Source of the DNA: Hyphomicrobiales bacterium | GTDB lineage: Bacteria; Pseudomonadota; Alphaproteobacteria; Rhizobiales; Rhizobiaceae | Assembly (NCBI GenBank): GCA_900474095.1 | Contig: UCOA01000001.1 | Coordinates: 51,847-115,846, forward strand | Length of the DNA stretch: 64,000 nucleotides | Direction of reading: 5' to 3' | Shown: one piece after another, positions 26,230 to 35,199 of the stretch | Layout of the letters: every line of letters starts with the position of its first letter | Numbering within the stretch: the stretch's first letter is position 1 | Made by a program: the position numbers and the translations under genes | Notes under the pieces: generated by a model | The model's database searches: none | What the model was told of the DNA's origin: nothing | The model's input: only the letters and a program-made list of their open reading frames with translations

Positions 26230-27161
26230 ACCTTCAGGTGAAAACCCGACCGAGCAAAGCGCCGTCGTCGGGTGAAGCGGGTAGCGGTATCCGTGCCTCG
26301 GGCGTCACTGTCACCTATCGAAACGGCCATCGGGCGCTGCATGACGCCGCGTTCGAGATCCCGACCGGGACCATCACGGCCCTGGTTGGCGTCAACGGCA
26401 GCGGCAAATCCACCTTGTTCAAGGCGATCATGGGGTTTGCCCGGCTGGCGCGCGGAGACATCTCCATCCTCGGCCTTTCGGTGGCTGAAGCATTGAAGAA
26501 AAACCTTGTTGCCTATGTGCCGCAGGCCGAAGAAGTGGACTGGAACTTCCCGGTCCTTGTCGAGGACGTGGTGATGATGGGCCGCTACGGCCACATGAAC
26601 ATGCTGCGTATCCCCAAGAGGGCTGATCATGAGGCGGTCGAGGCAGCCCTTGCCCGGGTCGGCATGGGTGATTTCCGCAAGCGACAGATCGGCGAGTTGT
26701 CCGGTGGCCAGAAGAAACGCGTCTTTCTCGCCCGCGCACTCGCCCAAGACGGCCGCGTCATCCTGCTTGACGAACCCTTCACGGGCGTCGACGTCAAGAC
26801 AGAGGACGCGATCATCCACCTGTTGATCAGTCTACGCGACGAGGGCCGGGTCATGCTGGTCTCCACCCACAATCTTGGCAGCGTGCCGGAATTCTGCGAC
26901 CGCACCGTGCTTTTAAAAAATACCGTGCTCGCTTACGGCCCGACCGACACCACCTTCACCCGGGAAAACCTCGAACTCGCCTTCGGCGGCGTGCTTCGCC
27001 ATTTCGTGCTCGGCGGGGAAAACCTGCACGACGATGCCGATCCGCGCCAGCTTTCCGTCATCAGCGACGACGAGCGGCCGTTGGTCATGTACGGCGCCAA
27101 GGGCCACATGGTATCGCAGCCGGCCAAGCCGGAGACTGACCCTGAGGCGAACGACAAATGA
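26226..27161 (+). CDS. sitB: Manganese/iron ABC importer ATP-binding protein SitB
   Basis: 311 residues. Walker A is GVNGSGKST, the Q-loop is in [12 protein letters not shown], the signature is [17 protein letters not shown], and Walker B is [12 protein letters not shown]. An extended C-terminus (about 50 residues) reaches beyond the nucleotide-binding domain, as in rhizobial SitB. ATG overlaps the sitA stop, and its own stop overlaps sitC. Confidence 0.92.
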   Translation: MNLQVKTRPSKAPSSGEAGSGIRASGVTVTYRNGHRALHDAAFEIPTGTITALVGVNGSGKSTLFKAIMGFARLARGDISILGLSVAEALKKNLVAYVPQAEEVDWNFPVLVEDVVMMGRYGHMNMLRIPKRADHEAVEAALARVGMGDFRKRQIGELSGGQKKRVFLARALAQDGRVILLDEPFTGVDVKTEDAIIHLLISLRDEGRVMLVSTHNLGSVPEFCDRTVLLKNTVLAYGPTDTTFTRENLELAFGGVLRHFVLGGENLHDDADPRQLSVISDDERPLVMYGAKGHMVSQPAKPETDPEANDK

Positions 27162-28018
27162 TCGCCGTGCTCTCAGAACCCTTTACCTACGGCTACATGC
27201 TGAATGCCATGTGGGTGAGCGCTCTGGTGGGCGCGGTCTGCGCCTTCCTGTCGTCATACCTGATGCTGAAAGGCTGGTCACTGATCGGCGACGCGCTCTC
27301 GCACGCGATCGTTCCGGGCGTCGCTGGCGCCTATATGCTCGGCCTTCCCTTTTCGCTCGGCGCGTTCTTTTCCGGCACGCTTGCTGCCGGCGCGATGCTC
27401 TTCCTCAACCAGCGCACCCGGCTGAAAGAGGACGCCATCATCGGATTGATCTTTACCTCCTTCTTCGGCCTTGGTCTCTTCATGGTATCGCTGTCGCCGA
27501 CCTCGGTGAACATCCAGACCATAGTGCTCGGCAATATTCTCGCCATCACGCCCGCCGACACGCTGCAACTGGCCATCATCGGCATCGTCTCGCTCGTCGT
27601 GCTCACGGCCAAATGGAAGGATCTGATGGTGACCTTCTTCGACGAGACCCATGCGCGCTCGATCGGGATTCGCACTTCCTTTCTGAAGGTGCTTTTCTTC
27701 ACCCTGCTTTCGGCCTGTACCGTCGCAGCGCTCCAGACCGTCGGTGCCTTTCTCGTCATTGCCATGGTCGTCACCCCGGGCGCGACCGCCTATCTGCTCA
27801 CCGACCGGTTCCCCCGGCTGATCATGATCAGCGTGGCGATCGGCGCGCTGACGAGCTTCTTCGGCGCCTATTTCAGCTATTTTCTCGACGGCGCGACCGG
27901 CGGCATCATCATCGTGCTGCAGACGCTGATCTTCCTGCTCGCCTTCATCTTTGCCCCGAAGCACGGCCTTCTTGCTGCCCGCAGGCGTAGTGCCCAAGCG
28001 CTGGAGGTCGCCCAATGA
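27158..28018 (+). CDS. sitC: Manganese/iron ABC importer permease SitC
   Basis: 286 residues with about eight membrane helices of the ABC-3 (ZnuB/MntB) permease family. Signatures are [20 protein letters not shown] and [22 protein letters not shown]. It is paralogous to the next gene, with which it forms a heterodimeric channel. Start and stop both overlap the neighbours by four bases. Confidence 0.92.
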   Translation: MIAVLSEPFTYGYMLNAMWVSALVGAVCAFLSSYLMLKGWSLIGDALSHAIVPGVAGAYMLGLPFSLGAFFSGTLAAGAMLFLNQRTRLKEDAIIGLIFTSFFGLGLFMVSLSPTSVNIQTIVLGNILAITPADTLQLAIIGIVSLVVLTAKWKDLMVTFFDETHARSIGIRTSFLKVLFFTLLSACTVAALQTVGAFLVIAMVVTPGATAYLLTDRFPRLIMISVAIGALTSFFGAYFSYFLDGATGGIIIVLQTLIFLLAFIFAPKHGLLAARRRSAQALEVAQ

Positions 28019-28866
28019 TCTCATTCGACATGCTGCTTGCCGTTTTCGAATTCGGGTTTATGCGCAATGCCCTTCTGATCTCCGTGCTGGTGGCGATCCC
28101 GACGGCGATGCTCTCCTGCTTTCTGGTGCTGAAGGGCTGGTCGCTGATGGGCGACGCAATCTCGCATGCGGTTTTCCCCGGTATCGTCATCTCCTACATC
28201 GTCGGCCTGCCACTCGCCGTCGGCGCCTTTGCCGCCGGCATGTCATGCGCGCTCCTGACGGGTTACCTCAAGGAAAACAGCCGGATCAAGCAGGATACGG
28301 TGATGGGTGTGGTCTTCTCGGGGATGTTCGGCGCAGGGCTCGTGCTCTACACCAAGATCCAGAGTGACGTGCACCTCGATCACATCCTCTTCGGCGACAT
28401 GCTCGGTATCGGTTGGGGTGACATCATCGAAACCGGCCTGATTGCGCTTGTGGCTGCTGGCATCCTTGCCGTCAAATGGCGGGATTTCCTGCTGCATGCC
28501 TTCGATCCTGCCCAGGCAAAGGCGGTCGGACTTCGCGTTAACTGGCTGCACTATGGGTTGCTTGCCATCCTGTCGCTGACGATTGTCGGGGCGCTCAAGG
28601 CCGTCGGGTTGATCCTCGCCATCGCGATGCTGATCGCCCCTGGCGCCATCGCCTTCCTGATCACCCGCACCATGGGCAGCATGCTGATCGCCGCCGTCCT
28701 GGTTGCAGTGGTCGCCTCTTTCTCCGGTGTCTACGTCTCATTCTTCATCGACAGCGCGCCCGCTCCGACGATCGTGCTCCTTATGACTGCGATGTTCGTC
28801 GTCGCCTTCGCATGGTCCTCCTGGCGAACGGCACGGATGGAGGCACGGCGGACGATCGTCGAGTGA
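28015..28866 (+). CDS. sitD: Manganese/iron ABC importer permease SitD
   Basis: 283 residues and about eight membrane helices of the ABC-3 family. LVLKGWSLMGDAISHAVFPG and GLILAIAMLIAPGAIAFLIT match the SitC paralogue. The ATG overlaps the sitC stop. It is the last gene of the sit operon; a hairpin with a T-run lies 85 bp downstream. Confidence 0.92.
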   Translation: MISFDMLLAVFEFGFMRNALLISVLVAIPTAMLSCFLVLKGWSLMGDAISHAVFPGIVISYIVGLPLAVGAFAAGMSCALLTGYLKENSRIKQDTVMGVVFSGMFGAGLVLYTKIQSDVHLDHILFGDMLGIGWGDIIETGLIALVAAGILAVKWRDFLLHAFDPAQAKAVGLRVNWLHYGLLAILSLTIVGALKAVGLILAIAMLIAPGAIAFLITRTMGSMLIAAVLVAVVASFSGVYVSFFIDSAPAPTIVLLMTAMFVVAFAWSSWRTARMEARRTIVE

Positions 28867-28950
28867 GCTCAACTCCGACAGCGTGCGCAGACATCAGTAA
28901 CCGACTTTGCGGGACCTGTTGCTCCCTCTTTCACGCGCCCGATAGAAATG

Positions 28951-28980
28951 TGCGGTGCCTAGGCGGCACCACGCATTTTT
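28951..28980 (+). terminator. Probable intrinsic terminator of sitABCD
   Basis: TGC-GGTGCC and GGCACC-AC-GCA form a stem (2-base bulge) with a 5-base loop, followed directly by TTTTT at 28976-28980. It overlaps the stop codon of the convergent ATPase gene. Confidence 0.5.
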
Positions 28981-29987
28981 GCCGTGGCCATGGCATTGCC
29001 CGCCGCGTCGAAGCGGTGAACGCGCCATTCGATCGGCGCAATTTGCAGTCTTTGACCGGGTTGATGCCCCGAGACACCGTTTTCCCGAACGATCACCGGC
29101 TCGGACGATCCAACGTCGAGATAGACGTAGCTGTCGGAACCGAGAATTTCCGAATGAACCACGGTTCCGGCCCATTGTCCCTCGTGAGGCGTGATGTCGA
29201 TATGCTCGGCACGGATGCCGATCGTATGGGCATCGTAGGGCCGCGAGAAATCACCGGAGAGGAAGTTCATTTTGGGCGACCCGATGAAGCCGGCGACGAA
29301 GAGCGAATTGGGGCTCTCATAGAGTTCCAAAGGCGTGCCGATCTGCTCGACGAGCCCGTCTCTCAGGACGCAGATGCGATCCGCGAGCGTCATCGCCTCG
29401 ACCTGATCGTGGGTGACGTAGATCATGGTGGTCTTGTGCATGCTGCGATGGAGCTTGGCGATCTCCAGGCGCGTTGCCACGCGCAACGCCGCATCGAGGT
29501 TCGACAGCGGCTCGTCGAACAGGAAGACCTTCGGATCGCGCACGATGGCCCGGCCGATCGCCACGCGCTGGCGTTGGCCGCCCGAAAGCTGCCGCGGCAA
29601 TCGCTCGAGATAAGGCGTGAGTTGCAGCATCTCGGCGGCTGAATGCACGCGCTGCTTGCATTGCGCCTTGTCCCGGCCGGCGAGCTGCATGCCGAATGCC
29701 ATGTTCTCGTAGACCGTCATATGCGGATAAAGCGCATAGGACTGGAACACCATGGCGATGCCGCGCTTGGGAGGCGTGAGTTGATTGACGACCTGTCCGT
29801 CGAACAAAAGGGTGCCCGAGGTGATTTCCTCCAGGCCCGAGATGAGCCGAAGCAAGGTGGACTTACCGCAGCCGGAAGGTCCGACGAATACCATGAACTC
29901 GCCCGACCGGATGTCCATGCTGACGCCCTTGATGACCTCGTAGGCGCCAAAGGACTTGCGGATATCCCGCAGTTGAATCTCTGCCAT
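28959..29987 (-). CDS. Sugar ABC importer ATP-binding protein (UgpC/MalK/ThuK-like)
   Basis: 342 residues. Walker A is GPSGCGKST, the Q-loop is in [14 protein letters not shown], the signature is [17 protein letters not shown], and Walker B is [17 protein letters not shown] MalK-type TOBE/OB regulatory domain follows from about residue 240 ([10 protein letters not shown]). It is the last gene of the binding protein-permease-permease-ATPase operon. Family and layout resemble rhizobial trehalose/maltose importers such as ThuEFGK, but thuA and thuB do not follow. Confidence 0.92.
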   Translation of the reverse strand: MAEIQLRDIRKSFGAYEVIKGVSMDIRSGEFMVFVGPSGCGKSTLLRLISGLEEITSGTLLFDGQVVNQLTPPKRGIAMVFQSYALYPHMTVYENMAFGMQLAGRDKAQCKQRVHSAAEMLQLTPYLERLPRQLSGGQRQRVAIGRAIVRDPKVFLFDEPLSNLDAALRVATRLEIAKLHRSMHKTTMIYVTHDQVEAMTLADRICVLRDGLVEQIGTPLELYESPNSLFVAGFIGSPKMNFLSGDFSRPYDAHTIGIRAEHIDITPHEGQWAGTVVHSEILGSDSYVYLDVGSSEPVIVRENGVSGHQPGQRLQIAPIEWRVHRFDAAGNAMATAKMRGAA

Positions 29988-29997
29988 TTATTTTCTC

Positions 29998-30828
29998 CTA
30001 TCCTTTGACGCCGCCGGCGGTGAGGCCGGATATGATCCGCCGCTGAAAGATCAGCACGAGGATCACCAGGGGAACTGTGACGATCACGGACGCGGCCATG
30101 ATGCTGCCCCATGGAATTTCAAACTGACTGCCGCCCGACAGCAGGGCGATGGCTACCGGGACCGTGCGCTGGGTATCCGATGAGGTGAATGTCAGGGCAA
30201 ATAGGAACTCGTTCCAGGCGGCGATAAAGGCAAGCAGCCCTGTCGTCACGAGTGCTGGCCACATCAGCGGCATGAACACCCGCGTGATGATCACCCAGGG
30301 AGAGGCGCCGTCCACGATGGCCGCTTCCTCGATCTCGATCGGCAGGTCCCGCATGAAGGTGGTCAGCACCCACACCGTAAAGGGCAGCGTGAAGATCATG
30401 TAGGAGAAGATCAGTGCAAATGGCGTATTGAAGATGCCGATCCAGCGGATGAGCTCGAACAGCCCCGCGAGCACCGCGATATGCGGAAACATCGAGACCG
30501 CCAGGATGGTAAGGAGCAGCAGGGACCGCCCGCGAAACCGCACCCGCGCCAGCGCAAAGGATGCCGTGACTGCGAGCAGCAGCGAAAGAGCCACCACCAG
30601 TCCGGCGATCATCAGCGAATTGCCGAGATTCCTCACGAAGCTGCCGCTGGACAGGACGCCGGTATAGTTTGCCAGGGAAAGAGATGTTGGCCAGTAGTCC
30701 ACCCGGAACAAGGCCGTCCCGGATTTGAAGCTCGTCAGGATCGCGTAGTAGAAGGGGAACACTGCGATGACGATGATCGTGGCGACGAGGGCATAGAACG
30801 CCGTGCGCTTTGCAAGTGTGGCAACCAT
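29998..30828 (-). CDS. Sugar ABC importer permease, MalG-like
   Basis: 276 residues with six membrane helices. The EAA loop is EAAIVDGASPWVIITRVFMPLM. The start at 30828 overlaps the stop of the upstream permease as ATGA; an open frame upstream to 30867 is inside that gene. It ends 10 bp before the ATPase. Confidence 0.9.
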   Translation of the reverse strand: MVATLAKRTAFYALVATIIVIAVFPFYYAILTSFKSGTALFRVDYWPTSLSLANYTGVLSSGSFVRNLGNSLMIAGLVVALSLLLAVTASFALARVRFRGRSLLLLTILAVSMFPHIAVLAGLFELIRWIGIFNTPFALIFSYMIFTLPFTVWVLTTFMRDLPIEIEEAAIVDGASPWVIITRVFMPLMWPALVTTGLLAFIAAWNEFLFALTFTSSDTQRTVPVAIALLSGGSQFEIPWGSIMAASVIVTVPLVILVLIFQRRIISGLTAGGVKG

Positions 30829-31814
30829 CAACGCTCTCCTCCGTCCAGGTTGACGCGGCCGAACCACATGTAGAGGACCGTAATCGTCGCGATGATCAGG
30901 AACAGCATGGTCGAAGCCGCCGCTCCATAGGCGAATTTGTCGAATTCGAAGAGGTTTTCGCGGGCAAGCACCGACATGGTCCGCGTCTGAGCGTTATTGG
31001 GCGTCAGCACATAGATGAGATCGAAGATACGCAGCGAGTCGAGCATGCGGAAGATGACGGCGACCATGAGCGCCGGACGGATCAAGGGCAAGGTCAGGCG
31101 CCAGAAAACCCGCACCGGATGGATACCGTCGATCCGTGCAGCCTCGTAGATATCGCCGGGAACCATCTGCAGGCCCGCGAGGATCAACAGCGCCATGAAC
31201 GGCGTGGTCTTCCAGACATCGACAACCAGCACCGCGAACATTGCCGTGTCCGGACTGGCGGTCCAGGCGATCTTCTGGCTGATCAGCCCGAGGCCAAGGA
31301 AAATATCGTTCAAGATGCCAAATTGATCATTCAGCATCCAGGCCCACATCTTGGCCGAAACGATGGTGGGAATGGCCCAGGGGATGAGAATGGCGGCGCG
31401 GACAAGGCCGCGACCAGGAAACTCTGCATTCAGTACAAGCGCCACGATCAGCCCGAGCGCGGTTTCGATGCTGACCGAGATCAACGTGAACTTCAGGGTA
31501 TTCCAGACAGCGCGCCACCAGGCCGGATCGGCGAGAAGACCGCTAAAGATGGTGCGGCCGCTCTTCAGTGTTACCCACGACAGGTAGTTCTTGAGGCCGA
31601 CGAACTCCGCGCCGGACAGATTGGTCAGCGACGCGTCGGTGAAGCTGAAATAGATGGTTCTGACAAGTGGCCAGCCCGCGACGACGGCGAGCACGAACAG
31701 GGTCGGCGCCAGGAATATCCATGCCGAGCGGATGCGCTGCGCCTGCAGGTCGGAACCGATCCGGCTGCGTGCCACCTGCACGGCCGGGGACGTTTCAAGG
31801 GAAAGTTCGGTCAT
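30828..31814 (-). CDS. Sugar ABC importer permease, MalF-like
   Basis: 328 residues with six membrane helices after a charged N-terminus of about 40 residues. The EAA-type loop is EAARIDGIHPVRVFWRLTLPL. ATG 31814 (MTELSLETS) was chosen by family start and position after the hairpin; a longer frame to 31883 would run through that hairpin. It partners with the MalG-like permease. Confidence 0.9.
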   Translation of the reverse strand: MTELSLETSPAVQVARSRIGSDLQAQRIRSAWIFLAPTLFVLAVVAGWPLVRTIYFSFTDASLTNLSGAEFVGLKNYLSWVTLKSGRTIFSGLLADPAWWRAVWNTLKFTLISVSIETALGLIVALVLNAEFPGRGLVRAAILIPWAIPTIVSAKMWAWMLNDQFGILNDIFLGLGLISQKIAWTASPDTAMFAVLVVDVWKTTPFMALLILAGLQMVPGDIYEAARIDGIHPVRVFWRLTLPLIRPALMVAVIFRMLDSLRIFDLIYVLTPNNAQTRTMSVLARENLFEFDKFAYGAAASTMLFLIIATITVLYMWFGRVNLDGGER

Positions 31815-31869
31815 GATGATTGCCCACACGTTGTCATCCGGCGAGGGCCGGAAGCATCGATCTTGCGAA

Positions 31870-31895
31870 GACGGCAGCCGCAAGCGGCTACCGTC
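31870..31895 (-). terminator. Hairpin between binding-protein and permease genes
   Basis: A 12-bp stem with one mismatch (GACGGtAGCCGC against GCGGCTgCCGTC on the minus strand) and a 2-base turn lies in the 96-bp gap. No T-run follows. Such structures stabilise the binding-protein message and reduce permease expression. Confidence 0.5.
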
Positions 31896-31910
31896 CGTGG
31901 CTGAATGCGA

Positions 31911-33170
31911 TTACCAGGTATCGCCCTTGAGTTCGGTCAGCTCGACTTCGAGAAGTTCGAGATTCTCGGCGGCCGAACCGTTTCCGGAAAGCGTGTTGTG
32001 CACCGCGCCCCAGAATTTCGAAGAGACCTCGTTGTACTTGACCTTTGCCACCGCCGACGGACGCGGTACGGCATTCTGGAAAATCGGCTTCCAGCTCGCC
32101 ATGAACGGTTGGCTCGCGGCTATGTCGGTGTCGTCATAAAGCGCCGAAAGGGTCGGCAGGTTGGAAAGCTCCACCGCGCGCTTCTTTTGCACTTCCTTCG
32201 AGGCAAGGAACTTCACCAGCTCGATTGCGGCTTCCTGTTCATCGGAATATTTCGAGACGGCAAGATTCCAGCCGCCAAGTGCCGACGATGGCTGATCGCC
32301 GTCGGCTGCGACCGGAAGCGGCATGACGTCGAATTTGCCCTTGATCGCGCTGTCGTCTCCGTTGCCGAGCGCATAAGCATAGGGCCAGTTGCGCATGAAG
32401 GCCGCCTTGCCGGTTTGCCAGACGCCACGTGCCTCTTCCTCCTGGTAGGCGAGCACGCCTTCCGGCGTGATGGTGCCGATCCAGCCCTTTGCCCGGTCGA
32501 TGGCGGCGGCTGCCTTTTCATTGTTGACCGAAATCGTTCCGTCCGGCTCGACGATCTGTCCGCCGCCCGACGATTTGATCCATTCAAGCGCATTGCAGGT
32601 CAGGCCCTCATAGGCATTGGCCTGGAACACGAAGCCCCAGAAGTCCGACTGCCCGGCGGCGCGTTCCTTTTCCTGGATTTCCTTTGCCGTCGCTTCCAAC
32701 TCGTTCCACGTCTTGGGCGGCTGCTTGCCGTATTTTTCCAGAAGGTCCTTGCGGTAGAACATGGCGGGCGCGTCGGTGAACATCGGCAAGGCGACAAGCT
32801 TGCCGTTGACCGTTTGCGACGCGATGATCGACGGGAAAAACTCGGCCGTCATATCCTTGGTGGCGTCTGTCAGATCGACAAACTGTTCGGCAAGCTGAGG
32901 CGCCCAGATGACATCGGTCTGGTAGACATCGACATCCGTGTTTCCGGCTGCGAGCCACAAACGGTATTGCCCGAACTGCTCGCTGCTCGAGGCGGGCATC
33001 GTCACGAGATTGACCTTGTTGCCCGTTTTTGCCTCGAACTCGACAAGCCGTGCGCGCAGGAATTCCGCACTCTTGCCGGTCGAGTTTGCCGCGATCGACA
33101 GGTCAGTGGCAGACGCACTGCCCATGATCGCACCCAGTATTGCAGCGGTCGCAAGAAGTTTCATTGTCAT
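31911..33170 (-). CDS. Sugar ABC importer substrate-binding protein (ThuE/MalE type)
   Basis: 419 residues with a signal peptide of about 22 residues (AILGAIMGSASAT). It is a family-1 extracellular binding protein; recognisable stretches are YQTDVIWAPQLAEQFVDL, FYRKDLLEKYGKQPPKTW, WGFVFQANAYEGLTCNALEW and LGGWNLAVSKYS. Relatives in rhizobia bind trehalose, maltose or sucrose, but the ligand is not fixed by sequence. GGAGGAG lies 3 bases before ATG 33170; an ATG two codons in is possible. First gene of the operon, divergent from a LacI regulator. Confidence 0.9.
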   Translation of the reverse strand: MTMKLLATAAILGAIMGSASATDLSIAANSTGKSAEFLRARLVEFEAKTGNKVNLVTMPASSSEQFGQYRLWLAAGNTDVDVYQTDVIWAPQLAEQFVDLTDATKDMTAEFFPSIIASQTVNGKLVALPMFTDAPAMFYRKDLLEKYGKQPPKTWNELEATAKEIQEKERAAGQSDFWGFVFQANAYEGLTCNALEWIKSSGGGQIVEPDGTISVNNEKAAAAIDRAKGWIGTITPEGVLAYQEEEARGVWQTGKAAFMRNWPYAYALGNGDDSAIKGKFDVMPLPVAADGDQPSSALGGWNLAVSKYSDEQEAAIELVKFLASKEVQKKRAVELSNLPTLSALYDDTDIAASQPFMASWKPIFQNAVPRPSAVAKVKYNEVSSKFWGAVHNTLSGNGSAAENLELLEVELTELKGDTW

Positions 33171-33223
33171 CGGCTCCTCCCAGGCCTCCAAGCGCCCGCT
33201 GACACCCGGATCAGCAAAAATCG

Positions 33224-33233
33224 AAAGCGCTTT
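33224..33233. promoter_or_regulatory. LacI-type operator 1 of the sugar importer
   Basis: Perfect palindrome AAAGCGCTTT, 54 bp before the binding-protein start on the minus strand. A/T arms around a central CG or GC are typical of LacI-family operators. Confidence 0.6.
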
Positions 33234-33411
33234 GGTTGCCCTAAGGCTGTCAGAAACGAGAAATCGAGTCAAGGTGCAACAGACGGCTGCGTACATTCCC
33301 TACAAGCACGATTGACAAAGCAATTTATAATCAATTGGATGATCTATATCCGTACGGGACTATGAGAGCCCGAATCTCAAAAAGAGAGACTTTAACAAAG
33401 ATGCCAGATTG

Positions 33412-33421
33412 AAAACGTTTT
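33412..33421. promoter_or_regulatory. LacI-type operator 2 next to the regulator gene
   Basis: Perfect palindrome AAAACGTTTT, 108 bp before the regulator start and 188 bp from operator 1. Two sites in one divergent region would allow control of both promoters or DNA looping by a tetrameric regulator. Confidence 0.55.
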
Positions 33422-33528
33422 AGTTCGATTATTGCGCGTGTATGCGGATCTTTCCGTGAGATGGATTGCTGGCAGCGGGGCGGTGGAGCTATAGCTAATA
33501 ATCAGCATGCGAAACCGCGTCGGACCAT

Positions 33529-34557
33529 ATGAAACTCAAAGAATTTGCCAAGCATCTCGACCTCTCGCCGACCACCGTAAGCCGAGCCCTGAGCGGTTAC
33601 CCGGAAGTGCGCGAAAGCACCCGCAAGCGCGTTGCCGATGCGGCGATACGCCTGGGCTATCGGCCGAACATCAACGCCGTGCGCCTCGTGACCGGACGCG
33701 TGGGTTCCATTGGCATATTGATGGTGAAGGGGCGGGAAAGTAATTTCGCTGAATTCCTGAGCGGAATGGGCGAGCGCCTGGGGGGAGAGGATATCGACAT
33801 CCTCGTCAGCCCGATAATCGAACATGACGCCAACGACGAAATGCAACTTTTTAGCCGGCTGGTGGAAAGCCGGCGCGTCGACGCCATCATCGTCAATACG
33901 CCGAGACCGAATGACGAGCGCATCGCTCTCCTGCACAAGTTGGGCATGCCGTTTCTGGTTCACGGCCGGTCCGATACGGATGTCCCCTATGCGTGGCTCG
34001 ATATCGACAATGAAGGCGCGGTCAAGCGCGCAACGGCTCAGCTGCTCGATCTTGGACACAGGCGGATCGCCATGATCAATGGCCGCCCAGGCGTCACGTT
34101 TTCCATGCACCGCGACAAGGGGTATCGTGACGCGCTGGTCGAACGCGGCGTGCCGTTCGATCCGCGTCTGGTCGCTCATGGAGGTTTCACCGACGAGGTC
34201 GGCTTCCGCTTCGCACGGTCCTTCCTTGAACTGTCACCGCGCCCGACGGCTTTCGTCGCGGGCTCGATGATGACGGCGCTCGGCGTCTATCGCGCAGCAA
34301 GATCTCTCGACCTTGTCGTCGGCAAAGATATTTCGGTTATCGCTCACGACGATGTCTATCCCTATCTGAATGCTGACAACATGGCTCCATCGCTGTCGAC
34401 GACACGGTCATCCATACGTGCTGCCGGCGCACGGTCGGCTGAACTGGTCCTGCAGCTCCTTGCAGGCAAGTCGCCGGCAGAAATACACGAGCTCTGGCCG
34501 ATTGAACTGATCCTTCGACAGTCGACAGGTCCCGTCAATGCTACTTCCGAACGGTAA
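33529..34557 (+). CDS. LacI-family regulator of the sugar importer
   Basis: 342 residues. The N-terminal helix-turn-helix and hinge are MKLKEFAKHLDLSPTTVSRALSG to about residue 55. A sugar-binding-protein-like effector domain ends in the FIAHDD-like VIAHDDVYPYLNADNMAPSL segment. It is divergent from the sugar ABC operon, with two palindromes between them. It probably represses the importer until the transported sugar or a derivative is present. Confidence 0.92.
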   Translation: MKLKEFAKHLDLSPTTVSRALSGYPEVRESTRKRVADAAIRLGYRPNINAVRLVTGRVGSIGILMVKGRESNFAEFLSGMGERLGGEDIDILVSPIIEHDANDEMQLFSRLVESRRVDAIIVNTPRPNDERIALLHKLGMPFLVHGRSDTDVPYAWLDIDNEGAVKRATAQLLDLGHRRIAMINGRPGVTFSMHRDKGYRDALVERGVPFDPRLVAHGGFTDEVGFRFARSFLELSPRPTAFVAGSMMTALGVYRAARSLDLVVGKDISVIAHDDVYPYLNADNMAPSLSTTRSSIRAAGARSAELVLQLLAGKSPAEIHELWPIELILRQSTGPVNATSER

Positions 34558-35199
34558 GGCTGACTACAAGCAACGGGACTGTCGCCGACCCAAGACGATG
34601 GTGATGTTCGCTTTACCGCGGACTATTCTGCAAGAATGAATCCCCGTGATCGAGATAGTCAATCGCCAGCGCGTCGAACCTGGAGGCAGTCGGTCCTCCG
34701 GAAATATTCGTCCAAAGCCCGATATGCAGGCCCTTTTCCAGCGTCGCGCTTAGGGGACGCCGCAGCAAAGCGCGCCGCTTAGAAGCGGCACCGAAGGTGA
34801 CGTGTTTCTTGATTGCCTTCAATATACACGAAAGTCTAATTTAGTTAGGTAGGCATAACTTTTTCTGGTCGATTTTCATCGAAGAATGCTTCGAAATTAT
34901 CCATGCAAATACCTACATAATTTTAGTGGAAAATAACTTGACTTAATGTGTGATCGTAAAAGTACAATCTATGTAGTTTTTCACTACAGTAAAGCACTTT
35001 GACATATTTTTTTAGTTGACAGACCAAAAATACCTGATGCTAATGTCGGCAAGTCTAAGATTAATTGAGCGTGTGTCCGAATAGGCTAAGACGATGCTGG
35101 CTGTGCTGTCGAAGCAACTGGAGTTTGTGCCTAACCGGCTGATTCCGTGACATGACCCGGCATGACGCTCAGCCTGAACTCAGGACGGGGAAAGCTTTC
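34558..35199. other. A/T-rich intergenic region before the satellite VgrG gene
   Basis: 642 bp. The right part (about 34840-35060) is much richer in A/T than the rest of the window. It contains TTGACT with TACAAT at 34938-34968 and TTGACA with extended TGCTAATGT at 35016-35046, both with long 19-base spacers. A 69-codon minus-strand frame (34613-34822) has a lectin-like end (GLHIGLWTNISGGPTASRFD) but no clear ribosome site; it may be a gene fragment. Confidence 0.45.

Noticed and set aside
34613..34822. 69-codon minus-strand frame as a real gene
   Set aside because: No clear ribosome site and only a vague lectin-like end; kept as a possible fragment in the intergenic note.
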